Below, in pieces: positions 7,439 to 16,669 of a DNA stretch of 64,000 bases. Numbering within the stretch: position 1 is the first letter of the stretch; every line of letters begins with the position of its first letter. This DNA is from Paenibacillus hamazuiensis (GTDB lineage Bacteria > Bacillota > Bacilli > Paenibacillales > NBRC-103111). The notes beneath the pieces are model-generated. The model searched no databases. It had not been told where the DNA came from and saw only the letters and a program-made list of their open reading frames with translations. Both the position numbers and the translations under genes were made by a program. The stretch lies in contig NZ_JALRMO010000001.1 of the NCBI RefSeq assembly GCF_023276405.1, forward strand, positions 4,712,001-4,776,000, given 5' to 3'.

Positions 7439-9291
7439 GACGCTTCATCTCCTCGCATGGAATAGGCACCGCTTACGACCGGAGCCCTTTTCGGCAAACG
7501 GATCGTGACGGTTGTCCCGCGGTCCGGCTCGCTGTCGATATGCAGGCCGTACAGGCGGCCGAACTTCAATACAAGCCTCCGGTGCACGTTCGTCAGCCCG
7601 ATCCCGGCCTTCTCCGTTCCCCGTGGATGGAACGGCTCCGGTACCCGGTGGCTCCGCTCCTCCTCTTCGAAATGCTGCATCTCCAGCTGCGTCACCTTGT
7701 CCAGGACCGTTTGCAGCTCCTGCAGCTTGGGGGCGGGAATGCCGATGCCGTTATCCCGGATGCGGATGCTCATATCCTGCTCGCCGATCTCCATGTCGAC
7801 GCAAATGATCCCCGGCTTCTCCTGCTTGGAAAGGCCGTGAATGACGGCGTTTTCGATCAGCGGCTGAAGCGTCATTTTCGGAATCGGAAAATGCAGCCAT
7901 TCGTCCGGGATGTCGATGCGGATTTCCGAGAAATTGCCGGAGCGGGCTTCGATGATGTGAAGGTAGTTGTGCGTTTGGTCCAGCTCCTCGCGCAAGGTTA
8001 CGTCGGAATGCTCCCATTCGCTGCTGTAGCGGAACATTTTCGAAAGAGCCAAAACGATATTCCCCAATCTCTCGTTGTTGCTCTCGTCCAGCTCCCAATA
8101 AATCATGTCGAGCGTATTGTATAAAAAATGCGGGTTCACCTGGGATTGCAGCGCGTAAATCTGGGCGTTCTTCTCGCTGGCGGTGGCGATGCGCATCCGT
8201 TCCACCAGCTTTCGGACCCTGGCGACCATCGAGTTGAAGTTCGCGGCCAAATAGTTCATCTCCTCGAAGGAGCGGATCTCCAGCAGCGCATGCAAATTCC
8301 CCCGCTCCACCGCTCTCATTTCCCGGACGAGCCGGACGATCGGCGCCGAAATCGACCTGGACATCACCGTCGCCAGCACTACGGCCGCAGCCAGGAGCAG
8401 GATGATCACGACGAGAAAAAAACGGTTCGCTTCCTCCAGTTGAACCTGAAAGCCCGCTTTCGGAATCACGCTGACCACAGTCCATTTGAACAGCTGTTCA
8501 TCCGCGGCAACGATCAGGTTCGCCCCGTCCGCCGAGCTGGCGATGCGGGCCGCCCCTTTCGTTTGCAGCAAACGGTCGATGTCCGCTGCCTGCGTTTCGG
8601 CCTTTCCCGTTTCCGCCAAAATGAGCCCGCCGGAGTCCATGATGTAGGATCTGCTTTGCGGACCTATGCGAAGATTGTCCAATGCCGATACAATCGGCCG
8701 GGGATTCGCTTCGATCAATAGCACCCCAAGCGGCTTGCGCGAATATAAATCATAAATGATCCTTCCGAACGAAAACACCGGATCGTCCTTCACGGTTAAG
8801 GTCGGCTGCTTCATGCCGAACCAGATCATTTCCCCTTGGGAGCGGCGGATCGCTTCGTACCATGGGCTTTGCAAAAAGGGACGGTACACCGGTGTCGACA
8901 TGTCGTAGCTGTAAATTTTTCCGGAATTCGTAATGATATGAAGACCGGCCAAATCGTTTCGGCTGTTAAAAACGGATTCCAGCACATTCACGACCGTCCG
9001 TTCGTTAATGAGCTGCAGCGCCGGCGTCGTCTCCCCCTCCGCCAGCACCCGCTGCACGTCCGAGCTCGCGGTGATCGACTTCGACATGCTGTTGTAGCTC
9101 TGGGCCAGCAGACTGAACGTGTCGCCTGCCTGCAGCACGTTTTTCTCGGAAATTTCCGTCATTCTGGCGTTCATTTGCTTGGTGCTGTACGTATAAAAAA
9201 TGCCGGTCAGCAAAAACAGCAGAAACAGCGTCGGAACCAGAAACCAAACGAACAGCCGCACGCTGATCGAGTTCCAGCGGAATGTTTTCAT
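7435..9291 (-). CDS. YesM-type sensor histidine kinase
   Basis: 618 residues: TM helix at about 11-32, extracellular dCACHE-like sensor at about 33-285, TM helix at about 286-308, HAMP linker, then the His_kinase domain with QVNPHFLYNTL (phosphorylated His) at about 390 and a HATPase_c domain (LIENAVIHG, DNGIGI, GIGLTNVHRRL). An insertion of about 40 residues rich in Glu sits between the N and G2 boxes. It overlaps the upstream binding-protein gene by 4 bp and the downstream regulator by 4 bp, so the three products are translationally coupled. The start has GAAGGAGG ahead of it. The partner is the YesN regulator at 6272. Confidence 0.93.
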   Translation of the reverse strand: MKTFRWNSISVRLFVWFLVPTLFLLFLLTGIFYTYSTKQMNARMTEISEKNVLQAGDTFSLLAQSYNSMSKSITASSDVQRVLAEGETTPALQLINERTVVNVLESVFNSRNDLAGLHIITNSGKIYSYDMSTPVYRPFLQSPWYEAIRRSQGEMIWFGMKQPTLTVKDDPVFSFGRIIYDLYSRKPLGVLLIEANPRPIVSALDNLRIGPQSRSYIMDSGGLILAETGKAETQAADIDRLLQTKGAARIASSADGANLIVAADEQLFKWTVVSVIPKAGFQVQLEEANRFFLVVIILLLAAAVVLATVMSRSISAPIVRLVREMRAVERGNLHALLEIRSFEEMNYLAANFNSMVARVRKLVERMRIATASEKNAQIYALQSQVNPHFLYNTLDMIYWELDESNNERLGNIVLALSKMFRYSSEWEHSDVTLREELDQTHNYLHIIEARSGNFSEIRIDIPDEWLHFPIPKMTLQPLIENAVIHGLSKQEKPGIICVDMEIGEQDMSIRIRDNGIGIPAPKLQELQTVLDKVTQLEMQHFEEEERSHRVPEPFHPRGTEKAGIGLTNVHRRLVLKFGRLYGLHIDSEPDRGTTVTIRLPKRAPVVSGAYSMRGDEAS

Positions 9292-10622
9292 CGGCGCGCC
9301 TCCTTCGTGCTTGCCTCCCAGGAAAGCTGGTGCTCAATCGCCACGTCGAGGGGGCGCGCCGGCTGCACGAACAAATTTTGCAGCCTGTCCAGATGCGTTT
9401 GGGTGACAGCCGGAACGATCACGTTATCGAAATTCATGTCTCCCCCTTTAATGTCCTTGAACATCCCGATCATTTCGGTTTGCAGCACGGAATATCCGGC
9501 CGCCTGAAAGTCGCCGTCCACCTTCTGGCTGAGACCGACGGCGGAATTCATCGCAACCGCCACCTTCGGGTAATTCGTCATGAAATATTTCAGAAAATCT
9601 TTGCATTCCTTTATATGTTTACTGCCCGCCGAAATCGTATATGCCGTTCCGGGGGCGATCATGAAATCGTTCAAATCGCCCTTCCCGTCCACGGTCGGAA
9701 ATTTGAAAAAACCGATATTGTCCTTGATCGGCGAAACTTCGATTTTCGGCACCTCCCAGGTGCCCGTGTAATACATGGCGGCTTGACCGTTGCGGAACAG
9801 CGCCGAAGCGGTCGTGGAATCGGTCGATACGGCCCCTTCCTGAAAGGCGTTCGCCCGGATCAACTCCTCCAGCTTCGCAATCGCCTCAACGAAAACGGGA
9901 TCGTCGAACCTCCGCTTGCGGTCGATGACATCCTGCAAAAAACCCGGGCCTCCGTTCAGCCGCTGAACGATAGCCATAAACAAAAACGAGGTCGGCCAGC
10001 GGTCCTTCGCGCCGATGACCATAGGAGTAATTCCCTGACCCCTGAACTGTTCGACCGCCTCAAGCAAACCTTCGAATGTGCCGGGCGGCGTTAAACCCGC
10101 CTGAGCGAACAATTCTTTATTGTAAAACACACCGGCGATGTTCAGATTATATGGAAGCGCATACAATTTTCCGTCAAACGTATAATAGTTCAGTACGCCG
10201 CTTTGGAACGTCGCTTTCAGCTTTTCATCCAACATGTCGTTCAGCGGAGCCAGCATGCCGCCGTCGACATAAGGCTTCATCTGCGCTCCGGGATTGACCA
10301 TCGTAATATCGGCCATTTCGCCGAAGGCGGCCTGCGTTTTCAGTTTGCTTTTCTGCTGCTCGGTATTTAACCGGTCGAATTCGATTTTGACGCGGGGATG
10401 GCTCGCCATGTAGTCGTTCACGAGTTTTTCTTCTATTTTATAGGCGGGAGTCGATTTGTCCGACTGAAGCGTTTGGAGGGTGATCGTTGTTTTGTTCTGC
10501 TCGGAGACGCGGATTTCCCCGCTCTCCGGACCACCCGAAGGAACGGCAAAATTATTGCTGCAGGCAGCAATCGCGCATAGAGGCATCGTTAGAAGCAAGG
10601 CCAAGCATTTGGTGTTCCCCAT
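9288..10622 (-). CDS. Sugar-type solute-binding lipoprotein, probably the sensory subunit of the kinase
   Basis: Family 1 extracellular solute-binding protein, 444 residues, with a lipoprotein signal (lipobox AIAAC, lipid-modified Cys21). Core features are present, such as LVNDYMASHP, LPYNLNIAGVFYNKELFAQAG, FRNGQAAMYYTGTWE and IKECKDFLKYFMTN. No permease is encoded in this operon. The gene overlaps the kinase gene by 4 bp (9288-9291), so binding protein, kinase and regulator form one unit. This arrangement is known from three-component sugar sensors such as AraPST of Geobacillus, where the binding protein presents the sugar to the kinase. A role only in transport with distant permeases cannot be excluded. 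Confidence 0.88.
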   Translation of the reverse strand: MGNTKCLALLLTMPLCAIAACSNNFAVPSGGPESGEIRVSEQNKTTITLQTLQSDKSTPAYKIEEKLVNDYMASHPRVKIEFDRLNTEQQKSKLKTQAAFGEMADITMVNPGAQMKPYVDGGMLAPLNDMLDEKLKATFQSGVLNYYTFDGKLYALPYNLNIAGVFYNKELFAQAGLTPPGTFEGLLEAVEQFRGQGITPMVIGAKDRWPTSFLFMAIVQRLNGGPGFLQDVIDRKRRFDDPVFVEAIAKLEELIRANAFQEGAVSTDSTTASALFRNGQAAMYYTGTWEVPKIEVSPIKDNIGFFKFPTVDGKGDLNDFMIAPGTAYTISAGSKHIKECKDFLKYFMTNYPKVAVAMNSAVGLSQKVDGDFQAAGYSVLQTEMIGMFKDIKGGDMNFDNVIVPAVTQTHLDRLQNLFVQPARPLDVAIEHQLSWEASTKEARR

Positions 10623-10962
10623 GATTGGAATCCCCCCGTTTATTCAGCCTGATTTCATTCTATGTTTATGCTCGCAGCCCGGTATAGTAGAAAAATTCAA
10701 GAAATTAGGTTTGTTTTTTTAGGAAATAAAATGAAATGCCCCCTAATTACCCACCGGGGACCCTAATCTTCCGAAGCCGTCCTTGCTCCGCAGAGCCTTA
10801 AGTGCTTGTGGAGTGCTGTCAGGTTTGCCCGGGGGGGATGAACGAAACCGTCATACGCGTTTTCTCTTCATTATTTAAATTCTCCGTGTGTCCCTTGTCC
10901 TCCTTCTGCAAAGAGCTCGGTTCGGAGTTCACAGGCGCATGCGAGCACCGTCGACTAAAAGC
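10623..10962. other. Intergenic region upstream of the sensor operon
   Basis: About 340 bp without a credible gene between the binding-protein start (10622) and the terminator of the glycosidase gene. It must hold the promoter of the minus-strand sensor operon; the AT-rich part at 10680-10740 is the likely site. I cannot point to a single convincing -35/-10 pair. GC-rich sequence at 10760-10850 shows no gene-like features. Confidence 0.5.
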
Positions 10963-10996
10963 AAACAAACCGACCCGGATCGGGATCGGTTTGTTT
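10963..10996 (-). terminator. Terminator after the glycosidase gene
   Basis: Stem AAACAAACCGA / TCGGTTTGTTT with a GC-rich centre, followed on the minus strand by GCTTTTAG. It lies about 90 bp after the glycosidase stop and ends the transporter-glycosidase operon. Confidence 0.75.
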
Positions 10997-11086
10997 ATGT
11001 TACATGGAGTCAGGAGGGCGAGCCTCCCCTTCCCGCCGCCGGCGCTGCGCCCCCGAACGAGTCTTCGCTCAAATCCTCGCCGGGTT

Positions 11087-13840
11087 TTACGCCTCCGTTT
11101 CAACGGTCAATTGTCCGTCCTCACCCGGAAGCAGCATTTCCAGCATGCCGTCCTCCTGCCCGCACGGGCTGATTTCCCGGCCGTTCCATTTTGCCCGGTA
11201 ACGGTATCCCGGCGCCATGCAGACAAGCGCCGCATGCATCCGGTCCGCCCGGTCGCAGTACCGAAGATCGGCCGTTAATGCGGTGCAGTCTTCGCTGAAC
11301 TTCGCCCGTTCCGCCCAAACGTCGAAGCCGCAGGTCAGTGTCCCCGGCCGATGGTAAGCGGCGAACCAGCCAAGCACAGGCGCAGACAAACCGCCGAAAT
11401 GATGCCACCCGGCCCCTCTCCCCGACTGCACGATAAAATGCTCGTAGCAGTTGTACGTCGCTTCCGTCTCCGCCTGCCACAAATCGAGAGCCGTCCGGGC
11501 GATCCGGCGGGCGGCTTCAATTTCGCCGAGCCCGAGCAGCGCTTTCCAGAAAAACCATTGGTGCGGCATCCAGACGGCGCCGTTCCAATACCCATCCGCG
11601 CGGTAATAGGCCGCGCTTTGGTCGACGGTGGACAGCCCGATGCGGCTCCACAGCCGCGAAGGATCCTGGATACGGCCGACCATGCGCCGCTCCTGATCCG
11701 CCGTTGCGATGCCCGCTACGAGCGGGTAAATGCCGTCGAGCCCCATGTTGTAATTTTGCCCGCTTTCGTGGCGGAGCAGCCCGGCCGGCTGTCCGGCTTC
11801 GTCGTGCAGCACGTAGCCGAAGTAGCCCGCTTCCTCATCCCAGGCGTGCCGCTGCACCGACTCGGCGAATGCCGCGATGTCCCGTTCATACTCGCCGATG
11901 TGGTCGTCCAGCCCGCCGATGGCGGCGGCGGCCATTTTGAGAATTTTCGCAATGCGCACGGCATGGCACGTATTGGACACGGGTGCGGCTGTCTCCGTTA
12001 ATTTTTCACGGTGCACGTGAACCTGAGGCGGGTAGTCGTCCCAGCCGCCGGAGTTGTAAAAGTAATCCCACGTTTTCAAGAGGCCCGACTTCAGCGTGCT
12101 TGTCGTCGAGCCGGCCGATTTGCCGGCGTAAAACAAATAATACTCGCGCAGCCGCGGGTAAAAGTAGGCGAGCAGCTCCTGCGACTGCGTCTTGTTCCAC
12201 AGCTCGAGGAACAGATAATGCTGCACCGGCACCATGCTGCCGTGATGGATGAACGCGGCGTGCGGATCGCCGGGTTCGGTCACATAAGCGTTCAGGCACT
12301 CGACGGCTCGCTGCGTATCCAGCTCGGAGAGGCCAAGGCCGATGAAGCCGGAATCCCATGTGTACAGGCAGTCCCACCAGCGCCCCGGCGTATTGTGCCG
12401 GATGTAGCTGCGCTTCGTATATACCGGATACACGACGTTGGTGAGCAGCGTCGCCGCCATCAACCGCTGGCTGAGCGCATACCGCTTCCCGCCTTCGTTG
12501 GCCGTACGGTCGACCCGAGCGGCTCCTGTCTCCGCCTCCTGAAAAGCCGCCGCATAGCGATCACCCGCACCGTTCCAGGCGGCGAGCCTCCGCAACACCT
12601 CGTCCCTGCTCCCTGCGCATACCATGCCGTAAACGGTCCGCGAGCTTTGCGGGGCGAGCGGGATCGGGCGGAGAAACACGTTCGTGAAATGGCCGTCGCC
12701 TCCGCTCTCATCCTTAAACACCGAGTGTACATGATGATGCACCGTATGCCGCATGAACCGGTCCAGCTCGCTGCAGTGGAACTCGCGGATCTCAAAATCG
12801 GCAAACTGCCAAAGCAAGCCGTATACATGGTCAACGCCTTCGTATTGCAAAAGCAGGCTGTTTGCGGCAGGCCCCGTTTCAATGCGCGGGCGCAGACAGC
12901 GCGAGTCGGGTACGAAAGCAACCTGTCCGCACTGCCGCTCTTCGGCGATCGCAAAGCCGTCCAGCTCCAGGCGGGCCGAGCCTCCGGCGGAGACGAGCGA
13001 CACCGTGTGTTCGCCCGGCTCCAGCCGGCCCAAAGGCACCGCCGCGAGCTCGGCGTCGCCGCCGCCTTCCAGCCGCAGCTCGCCCGCGAAGCCGCCCGCG
13101 ATTTCGAGCGCGAAGGCGGCGGACTCGCCCTGCGGCAGCCGGTAGCGGAGCAGCAGCACCGCCTGCTCCAGCGTCCGCACCGCGTGGACGCGGTACACGG
13201 CGCGATCGCCCGGATCCCGCCCGAAGCCCGCGCCGACCGCGGAGCCGCCCACAAACCGCTGCGCCCGAACCTCCGCGCGGTAAAAGCCGTCGTAAACGAG
13301 ACGGTCGCTCGGTCTCGGCACGGCGAAGGCCAGCTCCGCGTAATCGAGCGCGTCCACCCATACCGCGCCCTCCGGCAGGCGGACGCCGACCGTCTGCAGC
13401 GCCTCGCCGTGCGGACGCACCTGCGGCAAATGCAGCGAAGCCATAAAATGCAAAACCGCGTTTTGCTCCATATCGGTGCGGTTCGCCAGCTTGCAGCGAA
13501 TAAGCCGCACATTTTCGCCGGCACCGGCAGTGGTACCGGTACCGGGAGCGGCATAAGCGATGTCGGCATATACGCGGTCCTTCCATTCCAGCTCATGCCG
13601 ATGAGCAAAGTAGGCGAGATCCGGCGACGCTTCCCACGGATGATAGCCGGATTCCCACATCACATTCGGCACATCCACCTTTCTCCGGTAAAATCCCGGA
13701 AATACGCTCAGATCGAAGCGAATGCCCCGCTCCGCGTCCGCGATGTGCGAAATGCCCATATATGTTTTCGTGTACGGCCCCCACAGGGGAAGTCCAATCA
13801 AGTCATGCGTGCCTGCCAAATGCTCCGAATTCACCACCAT
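11087..13840 (-). CDS. GH63/MGH1-like alpha/alpha-barrel glycoside hydrolase
   Basis: 917-residue protein without a signal peptide, so it acts on imported oligosaccharides in the cytoplasm. An N-terminal beta-sandwich-like part (1 to about 450) is followed by an (alpha/alpha)6 barrel with the landmarks of the MGH1/GH63 group: RWWDCLYTWDSGFIGLG (acid Asp), GGWDDYPPQ, NYNMGLDGIYPLVAGIA, GYWNGAVWMPHQWFFWKAL and the late YNCYEHF Glu (candidate base). It is the last gene of an operon with an LplBCA-type importer, so it probably trims the imported glycan. Exact linkage specificity (alpha-glucoside or mannosyl-type) cannot be told from sequence. A 633-codon antisense frame is a GC-driven shadow. Confidence 0.85.
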   Translation of the reverse strand: MVVNSEHLAGTHDLIGLPLWGPYTKTYMGISHIADAERGIRFDLSVFPGFYRRKVDVPNVMWESGYHPWEASPDLAYFAHRHELEWKDRVYADIAYAAPGTGTTAGAGENVRLIRCKLANRTDMEQNAVLHFMASLHLPQVRPHGEALQTVGVRLPEGAVWVDALDYAELAFAVPRPSDRLVYDGFYRAEVRAQRFVGGSAVGAGFGRDPGDRAVYRVHAVRTLEQAVLLLRYRLPQGESAAFALEIAGGFAGELRLEGGGDAELAAVPLGRLEPGEHTVSLVSAGGSARLELDGFAIAEERQCGQVAFVPDSRCLRPRIETGPAANSLLLQYEGVDHVYGLLWQFADFEIREFHCSELDRFMRHTVHHHVHSVFKDESGGDGHFTNVFLRPIPLAPQSSRTVYGMVCAGSRDEVLRRLAAWNGAGDRYAAAFQEAETGAARVDRTANEGGKRYALSQRLMAATLLTNVVYPVYTKRSYIRHNTPGRWWDCLYTWDSGFIGLGLSELDTQRAVECLNAYVTEPGDPHAAFIHHGSMVPVQHYLFLELWNKTQSQELLAYFYPRLREYYLFYAGKSAGSTTSTLKSGLLKTWDYFYNSGGWDDYPPQVHVHREKLTETAAPVSNTCHAVRIAKILKMAAAAIGGLDDHIGEYERDIAAFAESVQRHAWDEEAGYFGYVLHDEAGQPAGLLRHESGQNYNMGLDGIYPLVAGIATADQERRMVGRIQDPSRLWSRIGLSTVDQSAAYYRADGYWNGAVWMPHQWFFWKALLGLGEIEAARRIARTALDLWQAETEATYNCYEHFIVQSGRGAGWHHFGGLSAPVLGWFAAYHRPGTLTCGFDVWAERAKFSEDCTALTADLRYCDRADRMHAALVCMAPGYRYRAKWNGREISPCGQEDGMLEMLLPGEDGQLTVETEA

Positions 13841-13893
13841 CGCAAATCTCCTCCGTTTCTATCGATAGGCCAAGCCGATATGGTCAAACGAAA

Positions 13894-13924
13894 GGCCCGG
13901 CCGCCTGACTGACTCCGGCCAGGC
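13894..13924 (-). terminator. GC-rich hairpin between binding-protein and glycosidase genes
   Basis: Stem GGCCCGGCCG / CGGCCAGGCC with one mismatch and a 11-base loop, followed on the minus strand by TTTCGTTTG. It lies between the importer genes and the glycosidase gene. A partial terminator or an mRNA-stabilising stem would let transporter and enzyme be made in different amounts. Confidence 0.6.
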
Positions 13925-13948
13925 CCTCCCGGGCTTATGATTATCCGC

Positions 13949-15508
13949 TTATTTATGCGTGCTCTTGTACCATTCCGTCGCTTCCTTGATCACCTGGTCG
14001 CCGCCGCGTTTTTTCCAGTCGAGGACAAACTTGTCGAACGAGTCGACCGGCTCCTTGCCGGTGACGATTTTCGCCGCCGTTTCCAGCCACAAGCCGTCGC
14101 GGCCCAGCTCCGGACGCGCCTGCAGCGTCGGCAAAGACGGCATGCCGAGCCCGTCGTTTTTGCGGCCTTCCTTGCTCGCGATATCCATCGCTTTCAGCAC
14201 GAGATCGCCGGACGGGCGGTTTTTCATAAACTCGGTATCGGTCAAATGAAGCGGGCCGACCATACGCAGCCAGGTCAAATGCATTTCCTCGCGGTAAATA
14301 TCTTCCTGCTTCACCGGATACTTGTAGTTGATTTTGCCGTTTTCCACCGTGTAATCTTCACCCTCGATGCCGTAGGTCAAAAACTTCTGCGCTTCGTCGC
14401 TGTAAAACCAGTCGAGGAACTTGATCGCGTTTTCCGGATTTTTTGTCGTTTTCGGGATGACCCATATGTTGCCGCCGACCGTCGAGCCGATGCTGAATCC
14501 GCCCTTGCCGTCAGGACCGGTCGGAGCCGGAATGATGTCGACTACACCCGTCGGAGTGCCCGTCTTCACCTCGGCCGACCATTTGTCGGCCAGTCGCGGA
14601 GCATGGGTCCACAGGCCGACGATGCCCTTCGCTTTGATTTTGGCGTCCCAATCCTTCGCCACCTGCACGAACACTTCGTTGTCGAGCAGCTTTTCCTCGT
14701 ACAATTTGCGGTAGGTGGCCAGCGCCGTTTTCATTTGCGGCCGGATCATATTCGGCACGAGCTCGCCGTTTTCGAACTTCCAATCGACCGGAATCGCATC
14801 GTACGCCCCGAAAAACGCCTCGGTAAAGGCGAGTTTTTCCCTTCCCGAATACGGAATTTCATCATTTTTGCCGTTGCCGTTCGGGTCTTTGTCGCGGAAT
14901 GCGCGCAGCATATCGATATATTCGTCGATCGTTTTCGGCGCCTTCATGCCCAGCTTGTCGAGCCAATCCTTGCGCACCATCATCACGTTGCCGTTGGGAG
15001 TGGCGTTGACGTTCGGGATGCCGTAAATTTTGCCGTTTTTGCTGACCGAGGCGAACTCCCACGCCTCCTTGGAAATGTTCTTTTTCAGATTCGGCCCGTA
15101 TTTGTCGATCAGGTCGTTCAGCGGAATGATCGCCCCGGTGTCGACCGCAGGCGCCACTTCGGGTTTGTTGATGCCGTGCGTTTGCAGCAAATCGGGCAGC
15201 TCGCCGCCGGCGAACAGCAGCGTCAGCTTCTGGTCGAACTCGCGGTGCGGGATCAGATCGAGCGTGAAGTCCGTCTTCGACAGCTCCCGCAGCTTTTTCG
15301 TATATTTATCCTCGTTGATATTGGGCGACCCCTCGATGTACTGCAGCCCTTCCGTGCCGATCCCTATCTTCAGCTTGACCGGCTTGCTGTCGCTGCCGCC
15401 TCCCGCGGAGCCGGGTGAAGCGCCCTTGCCATTGTCCGAAGCGCAGCCCGCAAGCGACCCTGCCGCCACCGTTACCGCCATTGCCGTCGTCATCCATCTT
15501 TTGTTCAT
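13949..15508 (-). CDS. LplA/LipO-type extracellular solute-binding lipoprotein
   Basis: 519-residue ABC-importer binding protein of the large LplA/LipO type, which handles oligosaccharides in Paenibacillus and Bacillus. Lipobox GSLAGC gives lipid-modified Cys22, followed by a Gly/Ser linker. Typical motifs are VNATPNGNVMMVRKDWLDKLG, DPNGNGKNDEIPYSG (a Ca-binding-like loop) and the C-terminal ATEWYKS. It lies downstream of two permease genes on the same strand. The 275-bp gap to the second permease gene holds no gene I can support. A clear AAGGAGAAGG site precedes the ATG at 15508. It is paired with the permeases at 15784 and 16670 and works with a shared MsmX-type ATPase encoded elsewhere. 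Confidence 0.92.
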   Translation of the reverse strand: MNKRWMTTAMAVTVAAGSLAGCASDNGKGASPGSAGGGSDSKPVKLKIGIGTEGLQYIEGSPNINEDKYTKKLRELSKTDFTLDLIPHREFDQKLTLLFAGGELPDLLQTHGINKPEVAPAVDTGAIIPLNDLIDKYGPNLKKNISKEAWEFASVSKNGKIYGIPNVNATPNGNVMMVRKDWLDKLGMKAPKTIDEYIDMLRAFRDKDPNGNGKNDEIPYSGREKLAFTEAFFGAYDAIPVDWKFENGELVPNMIRPQMKTALATYRKLYEEKLLDNEVFVQVAKDWDAKIKAKGIVGLWTHAPRLADKWSAEVKTGTPTGVVDIIPAPTGPDGKGGFSIGSTVGGNIWVIPKTTKNPENAIKFLDWFYSDEAQKFLTYGIEGEDYTVENGKINYKYPVKQEDIYREEMHLTWLRMVGPLHLTDTEFMKNRPSGDLVLKAMDIASKEGRKNDGLGMPSLPTLQARPELGRDGLWLETAAKIVTGKEPVDSFDKFVLDWKKRGGDQVIKEATEWYKSTHK

Positions 15509-15783
15509 TTGACCTTCTCCTTTTTTATTATTATTTTTATAGCGTTTTCAAAAAAGGTTCTTGCTCTTCGTCTTTAAAAGTCCGGTGAAAATAGCGGAGT
15601 GGGACGGAATCGTTCCGGAGAAGCGCAAGCGGTCGCCTTTGTGAGCGGATTTCAACCGCCGGATGGCGTTATAATCAAGAAATCCGCGAACAAGAGCGAT
15701 CGAAGGAATGAGCCGGTACACGGAGCGGAACTTTTTTCACCAGTCTTTTGCCGAGCCGACGAACAAACCTTTTTCAAAAACGC

Positions 15784-16653
15784 TCACCCCTTCACCGATC
15801 CGAGCATAGCGCCCTTAATAAAATGCTTCTGGACCAGCGGGTAAACAAACAGGATGGGCAGCGTCGCCACGATGATCGTGGCCATCTTGATCGCCTCGGC
15901 CGACTGCAGCGTCAGGCTGACGCTTTGCGTAAGCGCCTCGGTATCGCTGTCGACGAGAAGCTGACGCAGCTTGACCTGCAGCGGGAACAATCCGGGGTTG
16001 CGGATGTACATGATCGCGCTGAAGTACCCGTTCCAATGCCCCACCGCGTAAAACAGCCCGATCGTGCTGAGCGACGGCAGCGACAGCGGAAGCACGACGC
16101 TCCACCAGGTGCGGTATTCTCCCGCTCCGTCGATTTTGGCCGCCTCCACAAGCCCCTCGGGGATTTCCCGGAAAAAGGAAACCATTATGATCAGGTTAAA
16201 CGCGCTGATCATGCCCGGTATGATAAGCGCCCACAGCGTGTTCAGCAGGCCGAGCGCCTTGACGAGCAAGTAGCCGGGAATGATCGGCACCTGGAAAATC
16301 ATCGTGAACACCGCCAGCAGCAAAATCGCCGAGCGGCCCTTCAGCTCCGGCCTCGATAACGCATACGCCGTCAGCGCGGTAAAAAACAAGTTGATGCACG
16401 TACCGCCCGCCGTCAGCAGCACCGTAACGCCGAACGATTTCCAGATCGCGGCGTTCTTCAGCACGGCCGCATAGTTGATCAGCGTAAAATCGACCGGAAC
16501 GATGCTGACTCTCCCCTGCGAAAGCGCCGTCCCTCCGCTGAAGGAGCCGGCCACGATATGCAGAAACGGCAGCAGCATGGCGAGGCTTGTCAGCGTCAAG
16601 ACGATATAGTTGAGCGTAAGAAACGTTTGCCGCGATGCGGTTGTTTTGATCAT
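15784..16653 (-). CDS. Carbohydrate ABC permease, LplC/YtcP type
   Basis: 289 residues, six predicted TM helices, with the EAA loop in its LplC form (EAAKIDGAGEYRTWWSVVLPLSLPSL), which contacts the ATPase. It also has the typical C-terminus QKHFIKGAMLGSVKG. It follows the LplB-type permease gene with a 16-bp gap, so the two form a heterodimeric channel. No ATPase gene is nearby, as usual for this family, which uses a shared MsmX-type ATPase. RBS GGAAGG precedes the ATG. Confidence 0.93.
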   Translation of the reverse strand: MIKTTASRQTFLTLNYIVLTLTSLAMLLPFLHIVAGSFSGGTALSQGRVSIVPVDFTLINYAAVLKNAAIWKSFGVTVLLTAGGTCINLFFTALTAYALSRPELKGRSAILLLAVFTMIFQVPIIPGYLLVKALGLLNTLWALIIPGMISAFNLIIMVSFFREIPEGLVEAAKIDGAGEYRTWWSVVLPLSLPSLSTIGLFYAVGHWNGYFSAIMYIRNPGLFPLQVKLRQLLVDSDTEALTQSVSLTLQSAEAIKMATIIVATLPILFVYPLVQKHFIKGAMLGSVKG

Positions 16654-16669
16654 GATGCCTTCCGCCCCC

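Noticed and set aside
12011-13912. 633-codon open frame on the plus strand
   Set aside because: It is antisense to the GH63/MGH1-like gene, rich in Arg/Ala/Pro, without domain features or ribosome site. High GC in the opposite strand produces such shadows; the minus frame has clear enzyme motifs.
13937-15418. 493-codon plus-strand frame
   Set aside because: Shadow of the LplA-type binding protein gene, which has a lipobox and a ribosome site.
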